Assembly: GCA_001247695.2 (NCBI GenBank)
Contig: LGRX02009818.1
Span: 48,276 to 112,275 of the forward strand
Direction: 5' to 3'
DNA: 64,000 bases
Source: Cymbomonas tetramitiformis
Taxonomy: Eukaryota; Chlorophyta; Pyramimonadophyceae; Pyramimonadales; Pyramimonadaceae
Each line of letters starts with the position of its first letter. Position 1 is the first letter of the stretch. A model generated the notes under the pieces. The model did not search any database. It was given only the letters and a program-made list of their open reading frames with translations, and had not been told where the DNA came from. The translations under genes were made by a program, and so were the position numbers. Shown piece by piece: positions 33,088 through 45,187 of this stretch.

Positions 33088-36000
33088 TTAGCCTTCATAG
33101 GCAGCTATAATGTCTGCTGCATTGGTCAGCTCTGTGGCTTTGACCCAGGTGTCATGCTCAGGACCGTAGCCTGCATATCGTACTAAATAGTATTTGACAC
33201 CTCTAGTGAACTTATCCGAGAGTATATGTGATATCTCAAACAGTGGTTGCCCTTCTTCGGTGATCATCTGTGGCAGAGGCAAAGGTGCTTGAATCGAGTC
33301 ATTGTACAGCTCTAATCTGGAAACAGGCTGTACCGGATGAATACGGATATCAAGATTTCCGAAATCTAACTCGTATGCACGTCCATGGCTAAGCACTTTG
33401 GAAATAGTGAACGGCCCAATATATGGCTGCTTAAAGTGTCTGCCTGCCTCTGTCAAACCAGTCCATTGAATAAACTCGGTCCGTAAAAGAACTTTCTGCC
33501 CGACTGCGAACTGCTTAGGCATGCGAGTCTTATTGAATCTGGCTTGGCTAATTTCTGCTGCTCGGAAAATGTTGTCTACCGCGTTGGCATGAATAGCCGA
33601 GTACTGGTCAAAATGATCTCGAATAGCTTCTTGTATTGGAACAGGAGCTTCTGGCGGGATAGTGATAACCAGGTCATGAGGCGAAAGTGGTTGCGCCATC
33701 GAGTCGAGATAAAATGGTGAATAACCAGTTGATGCAGAAACGGTATTGTTAATTGCAAACTCCACCAGAGGCAACTTGTCCTCCCACGAATTGGCTGAAG
33801 TATCATTGCAACAACACCTGAAAATGAAAATGCTACTAATCAGTTTGTAAACCAGAGGATGGTGAAATCATATCATGAATCAACAATTTGAAAAATACCT
33901 GAGGATGTCCTCAATGAAGGCATGGCTCCTCTCATTGGCAGCATTCGACTGTGGATGGTGTGATGACGTCATGGACAATCTCGTACCAGTAGATTTCCAC
34001 AGTGTCTGCCAGAATGTAGAGGTGAATCTGGGGTCTCGATCTGAGATGATGTTCCTCGGAAGACCATGGAGCTTGAAGATATGCTGCATATAGATGGAAG
34101 CAGTATGCTGAGCTGTCCAGGTCATGCTGAAGGGAATGAGATGACAACGATGAGAGAATTGGCACATTACCACAAATATACTGTCGTGCCCATTAGTGGT
34201 GATAGGCAGATCAGTGATCCAATCAAGAGATACATCAAGCCATTTTGTCTTAGGCACAGAATATCGTATGTGTGCCTGACCATAAGGCTTGTGTCGCCTC
34301 GTTTTCTGGCGCTGACAAACGGGGCACTCCCGAATGTACTTGATAGCTGCCGTTGTCATTCCTGGCCAATAATACCGGCTACGCAGAAGATGAAGCATGC
34401 GATTTTTGCCTACATGACCAGAAATAGTGGCTGAGTGGCACTCATGAAGAAGAATGTGGCGAAGTTGTGTGATCTCACCGTCATCTGTGGGGACTTTAGC
34501 TGTTGGTGGAATGTACAGCTGTCTGCCATATATGGTCTTACGATAGATCAACCCCTGAATGAGCTCGAAGCTGTAGCTGCTGACTGACTGTGATGAAGTC
34601 GATGATGTCAGCTTAGCCAAAATAGTCTGTGCAAATGTGTCACGATCATATTCGGATATAATGATGTCGTGTAGCTGATGAGCTGATGAAGAAGATATAA
34701 GAGCAATGAATGTAGGATCTGCGGATGGAATGACCTCGCTGATGTCCATATGATGAAGACAATCAGTAAGTTCAAAAAGTGCAGAGATACGCGTGAGTGC
34801 GTCTGCAACCTTATTCTTCTCGCCAGCAATGTGCTCTATACGGAAGTTGTATTCAGAGAGCTCATCCAACCACCGTGCCTGTTTGGGGCTCAGTGTGGAT
34901 TTGGTCTGGAAATAAACCAGTGGCTGATGATCTGAGCGTACAATAGTCTCAGGAGCTCCCAACAAGATGTGGCGAAAGAATCGGAAGCCTTCCACAATGG
35001 CAAATAGCTCGATCTCAGGAATAGGCCAACGTCTCTGTGTATCGGATAGAGTGACGCTGTGATAGCCACATGGCTTCATACCTTTTCCTTGATCCTGGAG
35101 TAATACTTGGCCAACGTGTGTGCCTGATCCATCGACCTCCAAAATAGATGGCAGTTTCTGATCTGGAAGTTGTAATACTGGAGCGTTACAGATGGCACTT
35201 TTGAGGTTATCAAATGCCTGCTGCTGCTCAGTTTCCCAGACAAACTCTGCATTATCTTTAAGGAGACGATTGAGAGGTTCGGCAACTTTGGAGAACTTTG
35301 GTATGAATCTCCTAAATTGACCAACCATGCCCAAGAATGACCGAAGGGATGACTTGCCATCTTTAGCCATACGGCGTAGAGGCTGCTTTCCAACGGTAGG
35401 ACCATAAGACACTGGAGGCTGAATTGCCATGACTGCTCTGATCCTGTCTTCGATGATGGATAGGCCTGCTTCAGATATGTGATGTCCGATAAAATCTATA
35501 GATTTAACGAACAACTCCACCTTGGAAGGCCTGATGAAAAACTGGTGATCTCTGCAACGCTGGAGGAACTGTCGAACATGCTTCACATGACTGTCAAAAT
35601 CTGGACTGTATACGATAGTGTCGTCCATGAATATGACAAGGAACTGGTCGATGAAGTCGAAAAATGCCCGATTTCCTACACGAAGTGCTGTTGCAGGAGC
35701 ATTGGTCAATCCGAAAGGCATAACTGTCCATTCATAAGAACCGTATCTGGTGCGAATAGCAGTTTTATGTATATCATCCGGATGAATGGGGATTTGGTGA
35801 AAGAACTGGTTGAAATCAAATCTACTGAACCATCTTGATCCCTTCAGCTGCTCTAGTAGGGTGTCATGTGGTGGTAGTGGATACGTGTCCTTGATGGTGA
35901 TGTTATTCAGGGCACGATAATCACAACACATTCTCCACTTTCCCCCTGGCTTAGGAGCGAAAATGATTGGGCATCCATATGGCGATGATGATGGACGAAG

Positions 36001-36950
36001 GATACCCAACTCGACATATTTAATGATTTGCCGTTTGAGTTCCTCCATCATGGGTGCTGGAATGGTGCGTACTGGCTGTGAAGGAGGCTTATGTCCAGGT
36101 TCAATGTCGATTCTATGATATCCACCTTCAAACCGCTCTGGCCTATGACCAGCCGGAAGATCCTCTTGGAAAACGTCTGAAAAGTCTTCTCTCACTTGAT
36201 CACGTGCTGCTGTGACCTCGGGGTCTTCCATTGTGGTGTCTGAGTCTGATGCTGCAAAGACCAATTCACCATCGACCTCGGAGAGGAAAAAGAGATATGC
36301 TACGGCTTCTTCAGCCGAACCACTGGATCGAATGCGACGGAGATGTTTCCTCATAGTGGTGGCACTGACCAATTCCATTTCAGGAAGGCCATCTGAGTCT
36401 GGAGTCTGCTCAACTCTGGACAATACTGTGCGAATACTGGAGCCTGATGAATGCTTCCTAGTGATCGTCAGATTTTTGGTCTGAAAGTCAATATGTGGAT
36501 TCCTCCTCTCCAACCAATCTTGACCCAGAATGACAGTGAATGGTTTCATGTCAATGATGTAGAGATCTACTGAATCCTTATACTTGCCCAACGAAAATCT
36601 AGCCTTGGGAAGATAGGATGTGCATGATAGTTGGCTTCCTCCAGCCAATCCCACTGAAAATGATGAAGAATCTGTGGGTGCTATACCAAGCTGAGCAGCG
36701 AACTGTCTGTCGATGAAAGACGATGTGGCTCCTGGATCTACCAAAATGTGAGTACTCTGTCCATAAACTTTCCCTTTATACAACAACAGCTTCTTCTGTG
36801 ATTTCAGCTGTGCTGTTTGAGACTGCATCTGTGCGATGTGTTCTGTGGGATTGTCCATCTGCTGAAACTGCAATGTCAGACTGGAAAGGACTTCTTCTGA
36901 GATACTCTCAATCCGGCCACTTGCTTCAGTGGCATCTTCAGGCTGATCTA
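33088..36950 (-). CDS. pol: Pol polyprotein of chromovirus copy B (protease, RT, RNase H, integrase, chromodomain)
   Basis: Numbering from the ATG at 36873 (the frame is open a little further upstream and overlaps the end of gag in the -1 frame). Protease LVDPGATSSF (Asp46; DPG instead of the usual DT/SG). RT with YRALNNITIKDTYPLPPHD and FMDD (415-418; the family norm is YxDD). RNase H near 581 (LEVDGSGTHVG). Integrase zinc motif HECHSATISGHVG...CPVCQRQK near 806-860, then the DDE core ending HHPQSNAANERS. The main frame stops at 33880. The rest (33088-33796 or 33819) follows an intron-like gap and ends in a chromodomain (LFEISHILSDKF...YYLVRYAGYGPEHDTW). The chromodomain probably steers integration to marked chromatin. 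Confidence 0.8.
33797..33898 (-). other. Intron-like interruption within the integrase region of pol
   Basis: On the minus strand the donor is CTCAG|GTATTTTTC. A branch-like ACTGATTAG and a pyrimidine tract precede an AG at 33820 (79-nt intron), and a second AG lies at 33797 (102-nt intron). Splicing to 33797 keeps the reading frame into DKLPLVEFAINN. Splicing to 33820 retains a typical NSWE segment but then meets two extra bases. Either way a stop (FSNC*) interrupts the unspliced frame. Confidence 0.5.
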
Positions 36951-38348
36951 CCCTCGGGGTGCTCTCATCACCGGTACCTGCGCAGTACCCTGAGAGTTTC
37001 CCTGAGGAGCTGGAGCTGATGGAACTGGATCTGGAGTTGCAACTGCTGCATTGATGCTGTGCTGACTCTTCAGTTCCTTGACCAAGGTGTTGATCGTGTT
37101 GATGAGTTTGCCAGATCCATCCTTAGCACCTTGATTCTTCTGTGGCTGTCTCTGATTCTGAAAAGGATTCTGAGCTGGTGGCTTACCCTTGATCTCCTTT
37201 CCATCATTGGTCCTGGTGGCAAAACAATCCTTCTCGATGTGACCAACACGACCACAACGATTGCAGGTCTTATCATTCTGTGATTTTCCTTTTCCTTTTC
37301 CTTTGCCCTTGCCTTTACCACCTTTTCCTTTGTTCCGATTCTGATTGGAGTTCTGACTGCCACTCTGATTACAATTCCGATTTCTGTTGGTTCTGTCATA
37401 TGGCTTCTGGCCACGTCCTCTGTCCTTATCCTTCTTGGATGGACCTCCAGATGACTGCTCCTTCTGACCCCGATAGTGAAGGTTTTCTGATTGCTTTGAG
37501 TGAATGACGTAGTTCAAATCAAGCAATATCTGTGTGGTTTCTTGCCACGACATATTGTTCCTCTGCTCTTCTGTCAGGTATCTGAGCTGGAACTGTCTGC
37601 GGAGATCAGAATCCATACTGGTGACGAATCTGTCCTTTATTAGCACATCATTTAAATCAACTGCTGCTAAAGAAGCCAGTGATGTAAATGTGCGCAAATA
37701 ATCAGCAAAGGTTTGGGTTCCTTGAGTCAGTGCCATTAGGTGTTTCTTGGCTACTGATCTCTTATGAGGATTACCAAATTGTCTGAGGAACGTCTGTCTG
37801 ACCATCTCATAAGTGGCATATGGTTGTTGTGCCAAGACTTGGAAATAGTGTCTGTCGTTATTCTGTATGAGAGTAAGAAACACTGTGATCAAATCCTTAT
37901 CATTGACACCTGGATAAGTGAACTGGAAATATCTGTCCACTGTATCCAACCAGACCTCTGCGTCTTGTCCTGATTTGAATTCCCTAGGTGGTGTCATTTT
38001 CACCTTGGGGACCAAACTGGGTGGAGCTGGTGGAGCTGGTGCGGGTACTGAATCTGCATCTGGGTCTACAAAGACCATCGGAGGACTGTCTTCTGTATAC
38101 TCTGCTTCTGGTGCCTGAGGCTCATTGGCAGGATCCTTGTACCGGCTCATGTCTGGTTTCATGCGACTGACATTGTCATAATAGCCTATGTGGTCATATC
38201 TGGTTAGTGTATCGGCATAACCAGCAATCCACTTTGGAACCTTAAACCGACTGTATGCATCGTATGAACCAAGTATGTCGAAAAACCAAGTCGAATGATC
38301 TGGGTTGATATCAGGAACCTCATGCTCTTCCTCTTCGATAGTAACCAT
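36948..38348 (-). CDS. gag: Gag of chromovirus copy B, 466 aa
   Basis: The ATG at 38348 lies just after a T-tract and AG. The N-terminal half has WFFDILGSYDAYSRF; the centre has MTPPREFKSGQDAEVWLDTVDR in a capsid fold-like context. A long Lys/Gly/Asn-rich nucleic-acid-binding stretch (about 300-355) is followed by one CCHC knuckle CNRCGRVGHIEKDC (about 360-373). The tail is Gln/Pro-rich. The stop at 36948 overlaps the upstream open frame of pol, which is in the -1 frame, so Pol is presumably made by frameshifting or from a spliced or second message. Confidence 0.85.
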   Translation of the reverse strand: MVTIEEEEHEVPDINPDHSTWFFDILGSYDAYSRFKVPKWIAGYADTLTRYDHIGYYDNVSRMKPDMSRYKDPANEPQAPEAEYTEDSPPMVFVDPDADSVPAPAPPAPPSLVPKVKMTPPREFKSGQDAEVWLDTVDRYFQFTYPGVNDKDLITVFLTLIQNNDRHYFQVLAQQPYATYEMVRQTFLRQFGNPHKRSVAKKHLMALTQGTQTFADYLRTFTSLASLAAVDLNDVLIKDRFVTSMDSDLRRQFQLRYLTEEQRNNMSWQETTQILLDLNYVIHSKQSENLHYRGQKEQSSGGPSKKDKDRGRGQKPYDRTNRNRNCNQSGSQNSNQNRNKGKGGKGKGKGKGKGKSQNDKTCNRCGRVGHIEKDCFATRTNDGKEIKGKPPAQNPFQNQRQPQKNQGAKDGSGKLINTINTLVKELKSQHSINAAVATPDPVPSAPAPQGNSQGTAQVPVMRAPRG

Positions 38349-41300
38349 CTAAAAACAAAACACAGCACAAAAAATACCTTCAGCTAATTGTCTAACTGAG
38401 TGTGTGTGATTTATATGTTATATATGGTATATCTGTATATTATGATGAGGTTATGCATATACATATATCCACCTTCTTCCCCCCTCAAGGAAGTGTGTGA
38501 TACAGTGGCAGTTGTCAATTGCCAATACCTCAAAATAGCATGCATTCCTGATAGGAATCAGCTGTTACAGTTTTAGGGTTGCAGCCCTACAGTCCTTGGG
38601 TTGTAGCCCTGCAGTTTTTGGGTTGTTGCCCTACAGTTTTAGGGTTGTTGCCCATAGTATTATCATGTCTATGACGATTTAGCATGATATAATAATACCA
38701 AAAAACGAAGTTTTACGAAATAAAACTGGCATTTTAGAGCATATATAGTTACAGTGACCCTGTTACTCTATACAGTGTTTAGGGTGTTACTTGATATCAG
38801 TAACCCTAATACAGGTAAAAAATAAGCAGTATAACGTTTTTGCAAAGATTTTTAAGCTAAACTGCATTCAATACCTAAGTGAATGTTAAGTGATTTTCAG
38901 AGGGTACGTTACACCCCTGACACACACATTCAAATATTAGGGTGTTACAGGTGTTACACGTGTTATGTCTTTCAGGGATTGTTATTTGATAGATAAATAT
39001 CCATTATAGCAAAAAAAATCAATCCCGAATTTGCAAAAGATTACACGTATTGTATTTTGACCGATTTCTCGTTACAGCCAATATGTTCACCCCTATATAT
39101 TACACACCTAATATCTAGGGTGTTACACGAGATATGACTGTTGTCATTATGATTTTCTCATACCTCAATAGGTATAAAATCATATTATTAAATAAAATAG
39201 GGTCCGATTTTCAATTTTCAAATCTATCGCAAACGGATTTTACCCATTTTGGCCGTTTTTGGCTATATATATATATACATATCTGTGTGTGTGTGTGGAC
39301 TGCAAAGTACAGAAGCACTGCATATCACTTTACCTTTGCACATGACAAATTTCATGGCATAAAAGTGAATTATTCTGCATATCAACATCTGAGGTTGATC
39401 ACATTTCTGGGTTTTACTGATTGAAACCCATGGAGGCAAATGCACTCTCTGGTGATATTTAAGATATATCAACTGTAATGAATTCACAGTTGTGTCAGAT
39501 CCTAAGATATATTTGGATGTATACAACGAGTATATCAAGTGATATCTCTATGTTCAAATACATCTGGACACTGCTAGATGTAATCTAAGCAGTTTTTACA
39601 CAACACAATATTTGTGTGTATGTACATCCACAACCACCTTTTGTCAATTCATGTATGGTTGCTGATCTGAGTTGGTACATGCATGTGAAGTGATCATCTG
39701 TATCAACTGTCAGAATGCAATGTAGATATTGATGTTGCTCCAGCGATAGTGTGTGGAATGACGAGTGGACTGCACCCAACAGTTACCAGCTGTTTAATGG
39801 GTGCAGTATCTTGCCTTCGGGTCTGGAGATAACTCCATCCAGCCCTACAGCATCTTGTCTTATCCTGCTCCCTTATCTATCGCAATCACTGACATTTTCC
39901 ACGCACATGTGTTTGGAAAATGGTATCTATGTATTATGTATAAGATATTGGTATTATACATTGATCATGTACACTTGCTGACTTAGTGTAATGTCAATAT
40001 ATCCATAACATGTACTGACATTAATATTATTGTAAGGACTATGATAAGTACTGTTATATCTAGTTTTATAGTGATGTGCATCTGATGGGATGGTATACAC
40101 AGTAACTATATATTGTATATGTACTTACTGATTGAGTACACTAAAGTAAATCGATATAAGTTAATCATACAGGTTTGTCTGTATACCACTGGACAGCATA
40201 TCACAAGTATGATGTATATCAATATTTTTAGTATACTGCTGTAATCTTGTACATCTCATCCTGATGAATGATGAGTTGAATGGTAAATTTCACAAGTAGC
40301 TCCGATGAGTATCCAACTTGATTAACAGGAGAACATATGTCCAATCCCAAATCCTTCGTCATGGAACAACTGTACTAATTCCTGTCTTAACAATCAAGAC
40401 TGGCATCTTATACTACTTGGGTTTTGAATATAGCACTGGACTTGCAAGTTCTAGCAATATGTCACAGTAAATAAGTATGTATGACAGTATGCACAGCCGC
40501 TATCGTGATCAGGTTGCATGCGTGCATGTCAAGCAATAATGTATGGATGTATATATACCATGCACAGTAGTAGCAAAGTATTTATGCATGTATGCATGTA
40601 TACTGGATTTTTACATGTGTATATCTAGCTTGATCACATGTATATCCCGTGCACACAATCAAAGTATGCCATGTGATAGTGATCTGTGATAATAATGATA
40701 AGTGTGATAATAATGACCATTCATTCACAATCACAGTATTCATGTGTATGACGATGACGATATCGCACACTCTATCTCTGCACAGCATGTGTGTGTATAA
40801 CAATGCTGATGTCGCACACAGTATCTCTGCGCAGCATGTATGTGTATAGTTGGGCCTTATTTTATCATGCGTCAATCTGTCGCTGTATGCGCCCACTTGG
40901 TGCGATATGGTACGAACATCGAGATTTTGCACACTATGTATGCGCGTGATACGAATTGTGTATGTCGCATGTCGATATGCATGTTGATGCATGCGTCGCA
41001 CGGTACGAACTATGATCATCGCACATCTGCGTCGCACGGTATGAATTGTGATCATCGCACATCTTTATGTATACTGTACGGGTCGCGCGGTACAATTGCG
41101 AATGTCGCTGTCGCTGATGATGAGATTGTGTGCATCTCTGTTGCAGTTGATGAGATTATATGCACTGACGCTCATTTTTCATATGCGCGCTTAATTCTCG
41201 CACATCTAACCATACCCTGCGATTATTGACAGCATACATATATCGTGTGCACACCTCGACGCAGTATATGCTGAATGTGATTTATGTCGCACCGACAATT

Positions 41301-41655
41301 TTATGCACAATTCCGCTCGGATCGCTGACGATGTATTGAAGCGAAAGCTGTCGTGTATGTGCAGATATTCGACGGTATGTATGCGAACTCAGTCGCGCTG
41401 TATACAAATCAATATACGTATATGTGTCAATTCTGCTGCACTTGAGTTCTCGTTCTTCGCCTGAGCGGAAGCAATGCCACTGTCACGGTTCTATATGCGA
41501 ACGTATATTATTCGGGCTGCAGATATTCAATTTTATGCGAGCGCTATCGTATGTGCGCCTCCTGCAACCTGCGAACAATATTAAATATGCTATGTCTATC
41601 ACTGCACCCACTTGGGTTCTCGAGTATCGTGCCTTGACGACTTTTAGAATACCAC
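38349..41655 (-). other. 3.3-kb leader of copy B
   Basis: Non-coding and AT-rich, with a 27-bp array (38570-38655), GTGTTACAC repeats (38760-39130), a GT microsatellite (39284-39299) and, next to the 5' LTR, the primer site TGGTATTCTA (minus strand, about 41644-41653). Parallels the copy A leader in order. ORFs here are scattered and unsupported. Confidence 0.55.
38570..38655 (-). repeat. 27-bp array in the copy B leader
   Basis: Minus-strand equivalent of 21452-21560; units contain GGGCAACAACCC and AACTGTAGGG. Confidence 0.7.
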
Positions 41656-42279
41656 TGATACGGCTGTAGATACAAGCGCCGTGAATATATTATCAATATA
41701 CAATGAAACACTGCAAAGTTGGACAGCAATGCAGGTGAACGGATGAGCGGGTTTGTGAGTGCAGTCTCTGTAAGAGGATCTGCTGAAGCACAACGCTTCC
41801 TCACTTTTATACCTACGTCACCCATCATCTTAGATGGTACCGCCATTGGGTTGTGAACCCGAGACGTAGGTTGAACGACCAGCATGGTAGTAACGACTAG
41901 TTCGTTCATGCTGCACATGCGAGTTCTGCGCATGCTGAAAGCTAAAGATGGTTCTTGGTTTGTTTCCAAGATGTATCTTTACTTTGCCATCTTCGAGTTC
42001 AATCATACGAACTCTCGATGACAGGGATGCCTGATGATATGACATAATCATCTGGCGACATGTACAGTCATCGTCGACCGTACTGACGACTGTCATAAAT
42101 GTATGACGCGACTCGACCTGTACAGTCATGATCGACCATACTGTCGACTGTCATAATAATATATGACATGACCGACTGTCATAATAATATATGACATGAC
42201 ATGACATGGTATGACATGTATGACAGGTATGACACGTATGACATGTATGACACATATGTCATCGGTCATAACCCTGACA
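41656..42279 (-). repeat. 5' LTR of chromovirus copy B
   Basis: 624 bp, nearly identical to 31394-32023. Differences include a base or two near 41704, 41722, 41732 and 41775 and one fewer ATGAC unit. Confidence 0.85.
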
Positions 42280-44225
42280 TTGACGACCCCCAGGCTCTGG
42301 TGGTGAGCAAGGTGAACGCCCTGCTGTACGACGTGCTTGGGCTTATCGTCGAGAAGCACAGCAACGCCCACGTCTGGCTTACGGGTACGGACGCGTCTGC
42401 CGACCGAGATGGACGGCGTGCGCTGGTGGACATCGTGAAGCGCAGCGTACCAGTGGCGTTGCGGGAGTCCTTCCAGCAGGAGCATGCCGCGCTTGGTTAT
42501 CCCGCGAACGTTGACCCGCAGCCGATTTTGGCTCGGGAACAACGTTTGGTGCGGGATAACAAGGCGGCCGACTGGACACCCACTGAGGCCACCAGGAAGC
42601 TCAGCCTGTACAGCAGGCTTGACCCGGTGTTCTACGCCACGGTCAAGGTGCGTTACCCCATGGTGGCCGACCTCGCGTCGGTTTCCCTTGTGGCCTTGCG
42701 CTCTTTGGTCGTCGAGATTTACCAGGCTCGGGAAGGCCTTCCTGGCCAAGCCCGCAGGTGGTGGCACGTCGGCCCTGCTCACCAGCAGCGAGCACCAGGC
42801 GCTGCTTGACAAGATCAACGAGCTGACCGCGCTGGTTCAGCAAAGGTACGAGGCGGCTCCGCCGGTTGTGCAGCGGCAGCAGGACCCGCCGCAGCGGCAG
42901 CACGGACAGCGCCGGCAGCAGCAGCAGCGCGGGCAGTCGCAGAGGGGCTTCCGCATGGGGGTCCAATCCCCACCGGCAGTGGGCTACGATCGTGACGAGC
43001 AGCGGGCAAAGCCGCTGTGTACCCGCTGCAAAAAGACTGGTAAGGATCTTTACCACTTCTACCGCGACTGCCCTCTTGGCGGTCGCCAACATTCCCCTCC
43101 TACTTCGGCCGCGGCTTTCTGCGTACCCATCGACGAGGAGGATGCGGAGGGAGTCCATGCGCTAGCCATGTGTGCACTTTTCCAGGAGGCGGCAGATGAT
43201 GGGGCTGAGGCTTTTGCCCGCGCAGCGACGGCGTACGGTCCGCCAGCGGTGCTGTGCGGGGGTGTTGTGGGAGGCATCGACGTGTCGGCCTACGGCTTCT
43301 CCGTTGACGCGGTGACGCCAGTGGCGGGAACGTCCGGTGACGACATCCTGCAGCGGCTGGACGACCTCGCGGCGGAGGTCAACGCGGCGGTAGAGCCTAA
43401 GGTACATTACACTCACGCCTCCTTCCCGCCGTCTGGGGGCATTGCGACGCAGGCTTCGGCTCTGGTGTGTGACACTGCGGGCGCAGGTATCACACCGGAG
43501 GAGCAGGTTCCGGCAGGTGGTGCGGCGGCATCGGCATCCGCCGTGCCGGCCCCTGCTATGCCTGTCTTGGAGAGTGAGACAGAGCTCTTGGAGCTCTACG
43601 GCTACGGCCCGCCCGTGTCCCTTCAATCGACGCGGGTAACCACCACGGAGAAGTCGGGCGGTGAATTCGCGGGGGTTGTGGAGACTGTCAACCACGCCGC
43701 GGTTGCGCCGGTTGACTTGACCGGCTACGACACCGACGACTACGAGGATTTTGCAGACGGCAGCTTCGCCGTCAAGCCGCGGGCTCCGGCCATCTCAGCC
43801 AATCATGCGTCAGAGCCCGCAGCCCACGTGCCTGAGTCTGGTGGTGCTTCCCGCACCTACGGATGTGGCAAGCCGCCATGGGGCTTCCCCGCACACGCGG
43901 GCCCGTGGGGGTTTCCTTACTTATCTCCCTCATTCTTTTCATCTCGATCATGGGTGTGGGGGCTGCCGCCTACACGGCGGCCAATGACATCGGCTCTGTG
44001 CAGGTATCGGGTCGGGCTGCACTGCAGCCTGTGCTGTGCAGGGGAGATTTATGCATCTACACTGGTATATCCGAGCTGGACCCCGTCACTCTGGATGCAG
44101 TACTGCACTCCCTGGGTGCTGCGACGGTGGTTCACCGGCCGCCTGACCCATTGGAGAGCAGTGCTACAAGCTACTACCGTGAACATTGTGGTGACGGTGC
44201 CCCTCTGAACTTTGACCCCGAGTAG
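42280..44225 (+). pseudogene. gag: Second copy of the gag-only element protein, 5'-truncated and frameshifted
   Basis: The homology starts abruptly at the LTR junction with IDDPQALVVSKVNALLYDVL, equivalent to the middle of the 25634-28399 protein. It runs in one frame to about 42740, shifts to a second frame (KAFLAKPAGGGTSALL, knuckle CTRCKKTGKDLYHFYRDC) and shifts again near 43870 into the C-terminal frame with SLLISLILFISIMGVGAAAY and a stop at 44223-44225. The membrane segment and the linker VDLTGYDTDDYEDFADGSF are strongly conserved between the copies, so this C-terminal domain is a real part of the protein. Confidence 0.75.
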
Positions 44226-44548
44226 TTTTCATTCTGGCTCTGGCAGTACACCACTCTGGTGGTGTACTGAGATGTACTTTGACCTCAACGTGGTCTTCAA
44301 TTTGGTTTATGCTTTGCTTTGACATCTACAATCTTCAATCTGGTTTGGTTACACAGTGCCTTTCAGTTGTTTAGCGGGAGCTCCTTACCCGTAGGTTTCT
44401 GCACTTGTGCTAGCTAGGGGGTTTCAATTTGTGTATCAGAATAGCACAGTTGGATTAGCAGTTAGGTTTGTCACCCTAGCTCCTGCCCTAACTTATCTTA
44501 ACTTCTCTGACTTACCTGTCAGTCACCACCCACAGTGCTGGGGTGGTG
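44226..44548 (+). other. 3' untranslated region of the second gag-only copy
   Basis: Aligns with 25304-25633 (opposite strand), including GGTGGTGT next to the LTR and the stretch GCAGTTAGGTTTGTCACCCT. No ORF. Confidence 0.6.
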
Positions 44549-44807
44549 TGCTGAAATCTGTATAGGCAGCCCTGACCGGGAGTCCCGGTGCAGGCCCCTA
44601 TGACAGATTCCTAGGTAGCCAACACTGGACCGTGACTGATCCGTAAGCATGTGCTGTGACACACCGAGTGTCACAGGTAGCTAGACTCGAGACCGTTCCG
44701 ACTCCGTGACCGTTCCGGGTATATCTAGCTTAGGGTTCATTTCTTATACGAGTTTATCTATATTGGTTCACTGATTGTCTGATATCTTGAACCGGGATAT
44801 TCCAGTA
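44549..44807 (+). repeat. LTR of the gag-only family (plus orientation)
   Basis: TGCTGAAATC..TTCCAGTA, 259 bp; clearly related to the 255-bp LTRs of 25049-28805 but diverged. It is the 3' LTR of the 42280 copy. Confidence 0.8.
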
Positions 44808-45187
44808 AGAAGTCACTTTGAATTATTGTTGCACGCAGTTCGCCAAGACTTCACTCGTCGTCGGGGTCGGTCGGGGCGCAGGCGTCTATGGCGCCGCTCG
44901 GCGCGAGCTGAGAGGCCTCGCGCCGTCGGCCCGTCGCGCCACGCCGTTGGCGCGACGCGTGCAAATTTTGCCTCGCGCCACAAGCCGGCGTCGCGCGTGA
45001 CCCCATTTTTCTGCGCCACCAATACTGATATACTACGGGTATATCTCCGATATATCACGGAGACGGTGAAATAAATATATATGAAGGTAGTGATATACTT
45101 CGTATATATTTATTTGTCTATTGAAATCACCGCGGAAGCTGGACATTGTCACAGCAGGCTAGAGCACACACTCGAACTAAGATGAGA
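44808..45187. other. 380-bp GC-rich spacer between two inverted LTRs
   Basis: 44850-45010 is very rich in GCGC/CGCG-type motifs. A perfect 13-bp hairpin of AT sequence (AAATAAATATATA, 45069-45081 with 45103-45115) follows. No gene seen. Confidence 0.4.

Larger units (their letters stand above)
31394..42279 (-). mobile_element. Chromovirus (Ty3/gypsy) copy B, full length
   Basis: On the minus strand: 5' LTR 41656-42279, primer site TGGTATTCTA, a 3.3-kb leader, gag, pol with chromodomain, purine tract AAGAGGGGAGATC and 3' LTR 31394-32023. The two LTRs differ at only a handful of positions plus one repeat-length change, so the copy is young. The outer 5-mers do not match (GCTTC left, TTGAC right). 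The left flank is copy A pol; the right flank is a gag-only element. The ends therefore come from different targets. Confidence 0.85.

Noticed and set aside
42201..42282. N-terminus MTWYDMYDRYDTYDMYDTY as part of the Gag-like protein
   Set aside because: It is translated LTR repeat sequence; homology to the other copy starts only after the LTR.
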